Below are positions 1 to 7,523 of a DNA stretch of 11,552 nt, piece after piece. The notes under the pieces are model-generated. The model was not told the DNA's origin. It searched no databases and worked only from the letters and a program-made list of their open reading frames with translations. Position numbers and translations under genes: made by a program. Each line of letters opens with the position of its first letter. The first letter of the stretch is position 1. Source of the DNA: CAJPNN01 sp041844735 (GTDB taxonomy: Bacteria > Bacillota > Clostridia > Peptostreptococcales > Anaerovoracaceae); NCBI GenBank assembly GCA_041844735.1, contig JBGZBP010000060.1, positions 1 to 11,552 on the forward strand. Direction: 5' to 3'.

Positions 1-2313
1 ACAGGATTTGAATCAGGCTTTATAAGCACATCATATCTTAAAGGGCAATCATTGGACAGCGGCGGTGTATTCGGAATGTGCACAAGCTTGGGTTTAAGTA
101 AGCTGATAGGGGTTTTAGGAGTTTATATATTTGCAATAGTAGTAATCATAATATGTATTATGTTAATCATAAACACACCTATATCTGCATTTGTAGAGAA
201 TAGAAAATTAAAAAAAGAAATCAAAGAAGAAGAAAAATCTGTTAGGGAAGAAATGCTCAGGAAAGAAAGAGAAGAATATGAAATTTGTCTCAGGGAGCAG
301 GCAAGACAGAGAACAGAAGAAAAAATTGAAAAACATATAGGAAAAACCAATATTGAACCGGTTAGGGGAAAACAAAATATAATTGAATTGGTGAATAAGG
401 AAAATGCAATAGGAACTGAAGAAAATAAGAAAGAGCAGAATAATAAAAATTCAGGATTCGGCATTTTCGGCAAGAGAAAAAAACATGATCTCATGGCAGA
501 TGTCCTTGATGATGAAAAGAATGATAAAAAAAATAAACAAATTACTTTTGGATTGACTGAAGATGTAGCTGTAGAAAAATCTGAAACGGAAAAATGTGAC
601 AAGTGTATACCCGATAAGAGATACGGATTGGATAGCGAACGTCAAGAAGACGCCCTGAATGTATTTAAAACATATGTGGCGGAAAATATTAATCAGCAGC
701 CGGAACATGCACCTGTCAATAACGAAAATAACATCAAGAAAATCACTAAAAAAGAAGCGGAAGAAGCATTTTTAGATGCAGAAGATTTTAATACAAATGA
801 CACGATTGAGGGCTATAAATTCCCGCCTACGGAGCTTCTTGAAAAAAGTAAAAACAGATCTTCCGGAAACGAGTCCGAGACACTGAGAGAAAAGGCTGAG
901 AAGCTGGAAGAAACATTGCAGAATTTTCATGTAGATGCAAAGGTTATTAATGTTGTAAAAGGTCCGGCAGTCACACAATATGAAATACAGCCGAGTGTAG
1001 GTGTAAAAGTAAGCAGTATTGTAAGGCTTGCCGATGATATAGCATTAAACCTCGAGGCGAAAAGTATCAGGATGGAGGCACCGATACCGGGCAAGGCGGC
1101 AGTTGGAATAGAAGTTGAAAATGAAAAAATAAACCTGGTTTCGCTTCGTGAGATTATAGACTCCGCAGAGTTTAAAAATGAAAAGTCGAAGATAGCTTTT
1201 GCCGTAGGTAAAGATATCTCGGGAAAAGCAATAGTGGCGGACTTGAAAAGCATGCCGCATATGCTGATAGCGGGATCTACGGGCTCGGGAAAGAGCGTGT
1301 GCATAAACAGCATTATAATAAGTCTTTTGTACAGGGCAAGACCGGATGAGGTAAAGCTGGTATTGATAGATCCGAAAGTAGTTGAACTGGGCAACTATAA
1401 CGGAATACCTCATTTGTTGATACCTGTGGTTACAGATCCTGCAAAGGCTGCGGGAGCATTAAACTGGGCAGTAGTTGAGATGACTGAGAGATACAAGAAA
1501 TTTGCAGAAGAAGGTGTAAAGGATCTTGCATCATTCAACAACAAAAAAATTAAAGAAGATAAGCCGGAAGAAAAGATGCCTCAAATTGTAATAATTATTG
1601 ATGAATTGGCAGATTTGATGATGGCAGCACCACAGCAGGTGGAAGAATCTATATGCAGGCTTGCACAGATGGCGAGGGCGGCGGGGATGCATCTGATTGT
1701 TGCGACACAAAGACCGTCGGTTGATATTATTACGGGAGTGATAAAGGCGAATATACCGTCTCGTATCGCATTTGCCGTATCATCACAGGTAGATTCAAGA
1801 ACAATCCTTGATATGGGCGGTGCAGAAAAATTGGTCGGAAAAGGAGATATGTTATTTAATCCTATAGGAATGCCGAAACCTGTGAGAATACAAGGAGGAT
1901 TTGTTTCCGATGCGGAGGTGCACAGCGTTATAAATTTTGTTAAAAACAATTCTTCGGAGCACGTGGAATATGCTGACGACATATTGAGCAAAATTGAGAA
2001 TCACCAAGGAAGTTCATCTTCCGCAGGAGATGAAGAGGATGAGTTGATGCAGGACGCTATTGAAACAGTAGTTAGAGCCGGACAGGCATCCGTATCAATG
2101 CTTCAGAGAAGATTCAGAATAGGTTATAATAGGGCGGCAAGACTTATAGAAGATATGGAAGACAGAAATATCATAGGACCGGCAGACGGCTCAAGACCGA
2201 GAAAAGTTTTTATGAGTGAGCAGGATCTGAATAGAGATGGTTCAAATATTGAAACTTCCGACACAAATACCGAAGATGATTTTAATGAGCTGAATAAAAC
2301 AGAGGAATTTTAA
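1..2313 (+). CDS. ftsK: DNA translocase FtsK/SpoIIIE (5' end outside window)
   Basis: This is a membrane-anchored, hexameric double-stranded DNA pump of the FtsK/SpoIIIE family, which moves chromosome termini through the closing septum. The frame is open from base 1, so the gene starts upstream of the window. The TTG at 52 lies inside the membrane domain and is not a credible start. Codons for about 35 residues up to position 180 carry the last transmembrane helix (about 100-175). A long Lys/Glu-rich, probably coiled or disordered linker follows to about 830, then the alpha/beta motor. Walker A (GSTGSGKS) is at 1273-1296 and Walker B (IVIIIDE) at 1585-1605. The C-terminal winged-helix gamma domain, which reads oriented DNA motifs, is at about 2038-2215 and is followed by a short acidic tail. 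The rimO start lies 3 nt after the stop codon, which points to cotranscription. FtsK and SpoIIIE cannot be told apart here. The family call is very secure. Confidence 0.97.
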   Translation, partial: TGFESGFISTSYLKGQSLDSGGVFGMCTSLGLSKLIGVLGVYIFAIVVIIICIMLIINTPISAFVENRKLKKEIKEEEKSVREEMLRKEREEYEICLREQARQRTEEKIEKHIGKTNIEPVRGKQNIIELVNKENAIGTEENKKEQNNKNSGFGIFGKRKKHDLMADVLDDEKNDKKNKQITFGLTEDVAVEKSETEKCDKCIPDKRYGLDSERQEDALNVFKTYVAENINQQPEHAPVNNENNIKKITKKEAEEAFLDAEDFNTNDTIEGYKFPPTELLEKSKNRSSGNESETLREKAEKLEETLQNFHVDAKVINVVKGPAVTQYEIQPSVGVKVSSIVRLADDIALNLEAKSIRMEAPIPGKAAVGIEVENEKINLVSLREIIDSAEFKNEKSKIAFAVGKDISGKAIVADLKSMPHMLIAGSTGSGKSVCINSIIISLLYRARPDEVKLVLIDPKVVELGNYNGIPHLLIPVVTDPAKAAGALNWAVVEMTERYKKFAEEGVKDLASFNNKKIKEDKPEEKMPQIVIIIDELADLMMAAPQQVEESICRLAQMARAAGMHLIVATQRPSVDIITGVIKANIPSRIAFAVSSQVDSRTILDMGGAEKLVGKGDMLFNPIGMPKPVRIQGGFVSDAEVHSVINFVKNNSSEHVEYADDILSKIENHQGSSSSAGDEEDELMQDAIETVVRAGQASVSMLQRRFRIGYNRAARLIEDMEDRNIIGPADGSRPRKVFMSEQDLNRDGSNIETSDTNTEDDFNELNKTEEF

Positions 2314-2316
2314 ATT

Positions 2317-3627
2317 ATGAAAGTATATATAGAGACTCTAGGATGTCCCAAAAATGTTAACGACAGCGAAATGGCGGCAGGGATACTGACAAGTGTAGGC
2401 TACAAAGTAACTAAAAATATTAATGAGGCGGACACCGTTTTAATTAACACATGTGGATTTATAAATGATGCCAAGAAAGAGTCGATTGAAGCCATATTGG
2501 AGACGGCAAAGATTAAAGAAAGCAGGGAAATGACACTTGTGGTATCAGGATGTTTATCACAGAGGTATATTAATGATTTGTTTGATGAGATGCCGGAAGT
2601 CGATTTTTTTCTGGGAGTTAACGATTATGAACAACTACCGGAAATTTTAAAACAAAAACAGAGACAGAAATTTATAAATACAAATCCGGGAGTGTTTTAT
2701 GATTTTCAAAAAAGAATCTCAATGGATGAAAAATACACCAGAACTGTAAAAATTGCCGAAGGATGTGATAATGTATGTGCTTACTGTGTTATACCGTCTA
2801 TAAGAGGCAAATTCAGAAGCAGAACCATTGAAGATATAGTTAATGAATCGGAACTTTTGGCAAAAGAGGGATGCGTGGAGTTAATATTGATTGCACAGGA
2901 TGTGACAAATTACGGAACTGACATATATGGAGAAAAAAAGTTGCCGGAGCTTATAAAAGCCATTGCACGTATACCGCAGATACACTGGATAAGGCTTATG
3001 TACTGCTATGAGGACAGGGTTACCGACGAGTTAATAGAAATAATGCAAAATGAACCCAAAGTTTGCAAGTATATTGACATGCCTATACAACATTACTCAG
3101 ACAACATACTGAGAGCAATGAGAAGAAGGTCCGGCTCGGATTCAATTAAAAACACCATAGAGAGGCTGAGGTCAAATGTAGAGGATATTCATATAAGAAC
3201 AACTTTGATTACAGGATTTCCGGGAGAGACCGAAGAAGACTTTGACAGTCTGTATGAGTTTGTTTCAAGAGCCAAGTTCGACAGACTGGGTGTGTTTGCA
3301 TATTCTCAGGAGGAAAATACCGTAGCAGGAGAAATGGAAAATCAGGTTGATGAAGAGGTTAAGGAAGCACGAAGAGACAGTATAATGAGGAAACAAATAG
3401 AAATTTCCTTAGAAAAAAATACGGATAAAATAGGAAAAATATTTGAAATTTTAGTTGAGGGAATGGACGAAACAGGAGCATATTATGGTAGAACACAGTA
3501 TGATGCTCCCGGAATAGACAACAGCGTAATATTCAGCTCAGATAAAGAATTGAAACCCGGAGAATTTGTTAATGTCAGGATAACCGATGCATATGATTAT
3601 GATTTGGTGGGAGAAGTGGAGGAATAA
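2317..3627 (+). CDS. rimO: Ribosomal protein S12 methylthiotransferase RimO
   Basis: A radical SAM enzyme that adds a methylthio group to a conserved aspartate of ribosomal protein S12. The 436-residue length is normal. The N-terminal UPF0004 domain holds three cysteines, C10 (TLGCPKN), C46 (INTCGF) and C79 (SGCL), which should bind the auxiliary 4Fe-4S cluster. The radical SAM cluster motif CxxxCxxC is C150, C154 and C157, followed by IPSIRGKFRSR. The last 65 or so residues form a TRAM domain. The opening MKVYIETLGCPKNVNDSE and the region around the DAPGID segment near the C-terminus favour RimO over the related tRNA enzyme MiaB. The start codon has AGAGG at 2301-2305, inside the end of ftsK, 11 nt upstream. 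pgsA begins 3 nt after the stop. Confidence 0.95.
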   Translation: MKVYIETLGCPKNVNDSEMAAGILTSVGYKVTKNINEADTVLINTCGFINDAKKESIEAILETAKIKESREMTLVVSGCLSQRYINDLFDEMPEVDFFLGVNDYEQLPEILKQKQRQKFINTNPGVFYDFQKRISMDEKYTRTVKIAEGCDNVCAYCVIPSIRGKFRSRTIEDIVNESELLAKEGCVELILIAQDVTNYGTDIYGEKKLPELIKAIARIPQIHWIRLMYCYEDRVTDELIEIMQNEPKVCKYIDMPIQHYSDNILRAMRRRSGSDSIKNTIERLRSNVEDIHIRTTLITGFPGETEEDFDSLYEFVSRAKFDRLGVFAYSQEENTVAGEMENQVDEEVKEARRDSIMRKQIEISLEKNTDKIGKIFEILVEGMDETGAYYGRTQYDAPGIDNSVIFSSDKELKPGEFVNVRITDAYDYDLVGEVEE

Positions 3628-3630
3628 AGT

Positions 3631-4167
3631 ATGAATTTACCAAACAAGCTTACAATGTTAAGAGTTCTGATGATTCCAATTTTGATAGTTTTATTGATGA
3701 AAGAGCAATATTATATTGCAGCATGTGTGTTTGTTTTGGCATCTGCCACGGACGCATTTGATGGCCATATTGCACGCAGCAGAAATTTGGTTACGGACTT
3801 CGGAAAATTGATGGATCCTTTAGCTGACAAACTTCTTGTAATTTCGGCAATGGTATGTCTGGTGGAATTAGGCGATATTCCGGGATGGACGGTAGTGATT
3901 ATTTTAGCGAGAGAATTTTTGATTACAGGTTTAAGAGCAGTAGCAGCAAGTTCGGGACATGTGATTGCTGCTGCCAAGTCAGGCAAACTTAAGACAATAA
4001 CTCAAATGTTGGCGGTATTTTTATTGCTGATGAAAAATTATCCTTTTTCACTTTTAGATGTAAACATAAGGATAGACTTGATAATGTACTGGATATGTGT
4101 GTTTATGACCGTTTATTCGGGTGTTGAATATATGATTAAAAATAGAGAAGTTTTTAAAGACATGTAG
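3631..4167 (+). CDS. pgsA: CDP-diacylglycerol--glycerol-3-phosphate 3-phosphatidyltransferase
   Basis: An integral membrane enzyme that joins CDP-diacylglycerol and glycerol-3-phosphate to form phosphatidylglycerophosphate, the committed step to phosphatidylglycerol and cardiolipin. The 178-residue protein carries the full CDP-alcohol phosphotransferase signature with D41, D44, G45, A48, R49, G58, D62 and D66 in the pattern D-x2-DG-x2-AR-x8-G-x3-D-x3-D. Several hydrophobic helices flank it, and the N-terminal MNLPNKLTMLR is typical of PgsA. The ribosome binding site GGAGG at 3618-3622 sits within the last rimO codons, 8 nt from ATG, so expression is probably coupled to rimO. The position between rimO and cinA is common in Bacillota and supports PgsA over other members of the family. 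Confidence 0.94.
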   Translation: MNLPNKLTMLRVLMIPILIVLLMKEQYYIAACVFVLASATDAFDGHIARSRNLVTDFGKLMDPLADKLLVISAMVCLVELGDIPGWTVVIILAREFLITGLRAVAASSGHVIAAAKSGKLKTITQMLAVFLLLMKNYPFSLLDVNIRIDLIMYWICVFMTVYSGVEYMIKNREVFKDM

Positions 4168-4201
4168 ATATATAGATATATTCGGAGGATGTGAGGATAT
4201 T

Positions 4202-5452
4202 ATGAACAGCATTGTATTAAGTGTGGGAACTGAACTTCTGCTAGGTCAGATACTGAACACGAATGAGAGATTTATATCAGAAGAACTGCAAAAACTGGGT
4301 GTCGGGGTAATTTACAGAGGTGTTGTAGGAGATAATGCTGAAAGGCTGGAAAAACTGGTACGAATTTCTGCTGAAAATGCGGACTTGATTATAATAAGCG
4401 GCGGTCTCGGACCCACAGAGGACGACTTAACAAAGGAAACGGTCGCTAAGGCTCTCGGTATAGAACTTGTTTTCAATGAATATTGTATGAAATCAATTGA
4501 AGAAGCTTTTAAGAGTTATAATATTTCTATGAGTGAGAATAATGTTAAGCAAGCATATATACCGAAAGGTGCGGTGGTTTTAGAGAATAAACAAGGTACG
4601 GCTCCCGGCTTCTTTCTGGAGACGGAGTTCAATAAAAAAAATATAATGGTTGCGGTGCTGCCCGGACCTCCGAGGGAAATGGAGAGTATGTTTCGTTCGG
4701 CTTTAAGTCCTGAGCTGAAAAAGAAAACAAATGCAAATATCTATTACAAAAATTTGAGATTGATAGGCATAGGAGAATCACAGCTTGAGACAGATTTGAT
4801 AGAGTTGATATCCAACCAAACGGATCCTACAATAGCGACTTATGCTAAAGACGGGGAATGCAGTGTTAGAGTTACATCTATGAAAGAACATATGGAAGAC
4901 GCCGTCGAGTCGGTAAATAACATGGTGGATAAGATAGATAAACTCGTAGGCAGATATATATACAGCTATGATGATAAAGACTTGATTGAAGTGGTGGCGG
5001 AGAAACTGTTCAATAAAAATCTTACTATATCGACTGCAGAATCATGCACAGGCGGAATGCTTGGAAGTGCATTCACAGACATCCCCGACATTTCAAAAGT
5101 CTATGATGGAGGATTTATTACATACAGTAACAGAGCAAAAATTGAAGAATTGAATGTAAATCAAGTTACATTGGATAAGCATGGTGCAGTAAGTCCCGAA
5201 GTTGCATGTGAGATGGCGGACGGAGCAAGAAAAAACAGAAATACCGACATAGGAGTATCAATCACGGGAATAGCGGGACCGGGAGGTGGTAGTGTCGAAA
5301 AGCCCGTAGGTTTGGCGTATGTAGGAATATCATCAAAAGATGGAGTTAAAAGTTTTAAGTTGAAAGTAAAAGATTATGGTAGAAAATATATAAAACATAG
5401 ATTTTTGCTGCTGATACTCATGCACCTTAATGACGAACTGGAAAAGTTATAG
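4202..5452 (+). CDS. cinA: CinA family protein (competence/damage-inducible protein A)
   Basis: A two-domain protein of 416 residues. The N-terminal MoaB/MogA-like domain (about residues 1-170; VGTELLLGQILNTN, then SGGLGPTEDDLT and PGPPREMESMF) is associated in characterised homologues with ADP-ribose or NAD-related pyrophosphatase activity. The C-terminal domain (about 255-416) is the PncC-type NMN deamidase, with TAESCTGG at residues 278-285 and GIAGPGGG further on. In characterised species the enzyme recycles nicotinamide mononucleotide, and the gene was first linked to competence because it is cotranscribed with recA. Here recA also follows directly, after 103 nt and with no visible terminator between them. 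GGAGG at 4184-4188 (13 nt from ATG) or GAGG at 4193-4196 (5 nt) could serve as ribosome binding site. Confidence 0.95.
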   Translation: MNSIVLSVGTELLLGQILNTNERFISEELQKLGVGVIYRGVVGDNAERLEKLVRISAENADLIIISGGLGPTEDDLTKETVAKALGIELVFNEYCMKSIEEAFKSYNISMSENNVKQAYIPKGAVVLENKQGTAPGFFLETEFNKKNIMVAVLPGPPREMESMFRSALSPELKKKTNANIYYKNLRLIGIGESQLETDLIELISNQTDPTIATYAKDGECSVRVTSMKEHMEDAVESVNNMVDKIDKLVGRYIYSYDDKDLIEVVAEKLFNKNLTISTAESCTGGMLGSAFTDIPDISKVYDGGFITYSNRAKIEELNVNQVTLDKHGAVSPEVACEMADGARKNRNTDIGVSITGIAGPGGGSVEKPVGLAYVGISSKDGVKSFKLKVKDYGRKYIKHRFLLLILMHLNDELEKL

Positions 5453-5499
5453 ACCATATTTTAAATAACAATAAAAATTGATTAATAATCAAAATAATA

Positions 5500-5528
5500 T
5501 TTACAAATAAAAAATATTATGTAATAAT
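5500..5528 (+). promoter_or_regulatory. Candidate recA promoter
   Basis: In the 103-nt gap between cinA and recA, TTTACA (5500-5505) lies 17 nt before AATAAT (5523-5528). A TG pair at 5520-5521 makes the latter an extended -10. Transcription would start near 5535, just ahead of the GGAGG at 5546-5550. The gap is so AT-rich that other pairings are possible, and recA may also be read from the cinA transcript. No GAAC-N4-GTTC LexA box of the Bacillota type is visible in the gap. Confidence 0.5.
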
Positions 5529-5530
5529 AT
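5514..5530. repeat. Palindrome over the recA -10 region
   Basis: ATATTAT (5514-5520) and ATAATAT (5524-5530) form a perfect 7-bp inverted repeat around GTA, covering the proposed -10 element of recA. A second palindrome, TTGATTAATAATCAA (5478-5492), lies just upstream of the -35. Neither is followed by a T-run, so they are not terminators. They could be operators, but short AT-only palindromes arise easily in such sequence. Confidence 0.4.
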
Positions 5531-5555
5531 GGTAAAATTAAAATTGGAGGTAATA

Positions 5556-6665
5556 ATGGCTACTACAAAACAGATGAAAACGGTGAATTTAAGTGAAGAT
5601 AAAGAAAAGGCATTGGAAGCTGCGATAGCTCAGATAGAAAAAAACTTCGGCAAAGGCTCTATAATGAAACTGGGAGATACCGCAACAAGGGTGACTGAAG
5701 ATTGCATATCTACAGGAGCATTGAGCTTGGATATTGCGACAGGCGTCGGCGGTGTGCCAAGAGGAAGAATCATTGAAGTGTATGGACCCGAATCTTCAGG
5801 TAAGACAACATTGACACTTCACATTATTGCAGAAGTGCAAAAGTCGGGAGGAAGAGCTGCGTTTATAGATGCGGAGCATGCTTTGGATCCTGTTTATGCG
5901 AGGAAACTGGGAGTTGATGTGGATGAACTTCTTGTATCTCAGCCTGATACAGGTGAGCAGGCACTTGAGATTTGTGAAATGTTGGTACGAAGCGGAGCTA
6001 TTGATATAGTAGTAGTGGACTCCGTTGCGGCATTGGTGCCGAAGGCTGAAATTATCGGTGATATGGGAGATGCACATGTCGGACTGCAGGCGAGATTGAT
6101 GTCACAGGCACTTAGAAAACTTGCAGGAGCCATTAATAAATCAAACACTTCAGCAGTATTTATAAATCAGCTGAGAGAAAAAGTAGGGGGATATGGTAAC
6201 GGAGAAGTTACTACGGGAGGAAGAGCATTAAAATTCTATGCTTCAATGAGGTTTGAGGTACGCAAGGGAGAGACCATTAAGCAGGGAGAAGAGTTTCTGG
6301 GTAACAGAACAAAGGTAAGAATAGTAAAAAATAAGGTTGCACCTCCATTTAAAACAGCGGAATTCGATATTATGTATGGAGAAGGCATTTCAAAAGAGGG
6401 AGATGTACTGGATTGTGCTACAGAACTTAAAATTATTGACAAGGCGGGATCGTGGTACAGTTATAAAGGCGAAAGACTTGGACAGGGTAGAGAGAATATT
6501 AAAATATATTTAAAAGAACACCCCGAATTAATGAAAGAGTTGTATGAAAAATCTATAGATAGCCTTAAAAATCTTCCTGCCAAGGAGGGAGAAGAAGAGA
6601 TTCTTCCCGACATGGACATGGAGCCGGAATTTGATATTGATGAAGATGGTGTTATTATAGAATAA
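5556..6665 (+). CDS. recA: Recombinase RecA
   Basis: An ATP-dependent strand-exchange protein that coats single-stranded DNA, drives homologous recombination and stimulates LexA-type self-cleavage. From the chosen ATG it is 369 residues. Walker A GPESSGKT is at residues 77-84. The Walker B region (IVVVDSVAAL), the L2 segment after INQLREKVG and the MRFEVRKGE stretch are all present, and the tail is acidic as usual. The ATG at 5556 is chosen because GGAGG (5546-5550) sits 5 nt upstream and MATTKQ fits the family. An in-frame ATG at 5529 would overlap the promoter and lacks a ribosome binding site. There is no recX or rny next to it. rplU follows after 113 nt with its own promoter. Confidence 0.98.
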   Translation: MATTKQMKTVNLSEDKEKALEAAIAQIEKNFGKGSIMKLGDTATRVTEDCISTGALSLDIATGVGGVPRGRIIEVYGPESSGKTTLTLHIIAEVQKSGGRAAFIDAEHALDPVYARKLGVDVDELLVSQPDTGEQALEICEMLVRSGAIDIVVVDSVAALVPKAEIIGDMGDAHVGLQARLMSQALRKLAGAINKSNTSAVFINQLREKVGGYGNGEVTTGGRALKFYASMRFEVRKGETIKQGEEFLGNRTKVRIVKNKVAPPFKTAEFDIMYGEGISKEGDVLDCATELKIIDKAGSWYSYKGERLGQGRENIKIYLKEHPELMKELYEKSIDSLKNLPAKEGEEEILPDMDMEPEFDIDEDGVIIE

Positions 6666-6668
6666 TTA

Positions 6669-6697
6669 TTGACAAGCAGAATAATGTATGTTAATAT
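6669..6697 (+). promoter_or_regulatory. Strong sigma-A-type promoter for rplU-rpmA
   Basis: TTGACA (6669-6674), a 17-nt spacer and TAATAT (6692-6697), with TG at 6689-6690 giving an extended -10. It begins four bases after the recA stop codon. Transcription should start near 6704, leaving an untranslated leader of roughly 75 nt. The match to the consensus is close enough to be convincing by eye. Confidence 0.85.
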
Positions 6698-6703
6698 AAG
6701 TCG

Positions 6704-6778
6704 TTGTAAGCCGCTCAGAAAAGGTTTTAAAGCACATGCTGCCTTATGATGGCGAGACTGGATAGAGGAGGAAAAGAA
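6704..6778 (+). promoter_or_regulatory. rplU 5' leader, possible L21-type ribosomal protein leader
   Basis: The untranslated stretch between the predicted start of transcription and rplU is longer than translation needs. It can fold into a hairpin: AAGG (6721-6724) pairs with CCTT (6742-6745), and inside it AGC (6731-6733) pairs with GCT (6738-6740). Leaders upstream of rplU that are thought to sense L21 are known in Bacillota (the Rfam L21 leader). I have not matched this sequence to that model, so the assignment rests on position and foldability only. Confidence 0.4.
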
Positions 6779-7150
6779 ATGTTTGCGATAATTGAAACAG
6801 GTGGAAAACAATACCGTGTACAGGAAGGTGATGTTATCACTGTTGAGAAACTTAATATTGAAGATGGTGAAAAAATCACATTCGATAAGGTTATCATGAT
6901 CAGTGACGGCAAGACTGTTAAAATCGGCAGCCCTTATGTTGAAAGCTGCAATGTTACAGGAACAGTTGTTGAAAGCGGTAAAGGACCTAAGGTAATTATC
7001 TTCAAGTACAAAGCGAAGAAAGATTACAGAAAGAAGCAGGGACATAGACAGCCATACACAATGATTAAAATTGACAAAGTTTCTGCAAGAAAAGCAAGAA
7101 AAACAGCTGCAAAAGCAACAGAAGATGTTGTAGAAGAAGCAGCAGAATAA
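6779..7150 (+). CDS. rplU: 50S ribosomal protein L21
   Basis: A large-subunit ribosomal protein that binds 23S rRNA near L20. It starts MFAIIETGGKQYRVQEGD, the standard L21 N-terminus, and carries the conserved GSPYV and KYKAKKDYRKKQGHRQ segments. It is 123 residues, about 20 longer than common L21 proteins because of an Ala/Glu-rich tail. ATG 6779 is chosen because AGGAGG (6766-6771) lies 7 nt upstream. The in-frame ATG codons at 6746 and 6749 would add residues not found in L21 and would fall in the leader hairpin. rpmA follows after 42 nt. Confidence 0.97.
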   Translation: MFAIIETGGKQYRVQEGDVITVEKLNIEDGEKITFDKVIMISDGKTVKIGSPYVESCNVTGTVVESGKGPKVIIFKYKAKKDYRKKQGHRQPYTMIKIDKVSARKARKTAAKATEDVVEEAAE

Positions 7151-7192
7151 TATATAGTTTGAGTAAGCCTATGACAAAGGAGGTGTGGGTCT

Positions 7193-7453
7193 ATGGCAAG
7201 TAAAAAAGGAGTAGGAAGTTCCAAGAACGGTAGAGATAGTGAGTCGAAACGTTTAGGTGTTAAGAGAGGCGACGGTCAGTACGTAAGTGCAGGCAGTATC
7301 CTGGTTAGACAGAGAGGAACAAAGTTCCATCCGGGCAACAATGTAGGTATTGGTGGAGATGACACTTTATTTGCAAAGATTGATGGCTCTGTAAAATTTG
7401 AAAGATACGACAAAAAGAGAAAACAGGTAAGCGTATATCCTAAAGAAGCGTAA
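7193..7453 (+). CDS. rpmA: 50S ribosomal protein L27, without the Prp-cleaved extension
   Basis: A large-subunit protein whose N-terminus reaches toward the peptidyl transferase centre. It has 86 residues and opens MASKKGVGSSKNGRDS, followed by the conserved RLGVKRGDGQ and GTKFHPGNNVGIG segments. AAAGGAGG (7176-7183) is 9 nt before ATG. Most Bacillota L27 proteins carry a short N-terminal extension removed by the protease Prp, and here there is none. The in-frame codons upstream contain no start before a TGA at 7172-7174, so a missed longer form is ruled out. The prp gene usually found between rplU and rpmA is also missing. This gene ends the rplU operon, with a terminator 5 nt after the stop. 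Confidence 0.97.
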   Translation: MASKKGVGSSKNGRDSESKRLGVKRGDGQYVSAGSILVRQRGTKFHPGNNVGIGGDDTLFAKIDGSVKFERYDKKRKQVSVYPKEA

Positions 7454-7458
7454 CCGTT

Positions 7459-7492
7459 AACCCCTAAGTTTTATTTAGGGGTTTATTTTTTT
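7459..7492 (+). terminator. Rho-independent terminator after rpmA
   Basis: AACCCCTAA (7459-7467) pairs perfectly with TTAGGGGTT (7475-7483) across a short AT loop, and TATTTTTTT (7484-7492) follows. This is a textbook intrinsic terminator closing rplU-rpmA. It separates them from obg, which begins 32 nt downstream. Confidence 0.93.
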
Positions 7493-7523
7493 ATATACAA
7501 CTGATGTTGAAAATGGAGGAAAA

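Noticed and set aside
52..54. TTG as the start of ftsK.
   Set aside because: The frame is open to base 1 and the residues before it belong to the membrane domain, so the true start is outside the window.
927..1394. Long minus-strand open frames opposite ftsK, recA and rplU (for example 927-1394 and 6461-7045).
   Set aside because: They mirror well-supported genes, show no recognisable domain and have no ribosome binding site or promoter.
4166..4181. Tandem AGATATAT repeat after pgsA.
   Set aside because: Two copies of an AT-rich octamer in a 34-nt gap, with no promoter or structure attached. Probably chance.
5293..5299. Perfect Spo0A box TGTCGAA, with two more on the opposite strand as TTCGACA at 3277-3283 and 10702-10708.
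   Set aside because: All lie inside coding sequence, away from promoters. A 7-mer is expected about once in this much sequence, so they are not evidence of Spo0A control.
5478..5492. TTGATTAATAATCAA as a terminator between cinA and recA.
   Set aside because: The stem is AT-only with a one-base centre and has no T-run after it. It is unlikely to stop transcription.
5529..5555. Upstream in-frame ATG giving RecA nine extra residues.
   Set aside because: It lies in the promoter/palindrome region without a ribosome binding site, while ATG 5556 has GGAGG 5 nt upstream and a family-like N-terminus.
6746..6778. Upstream in-frame ATG giving L21 eleven extra residues.
   Set aside because: It overlaps the leader hairpin and its residues are not L21-like. 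AGGAGG points to 6779.
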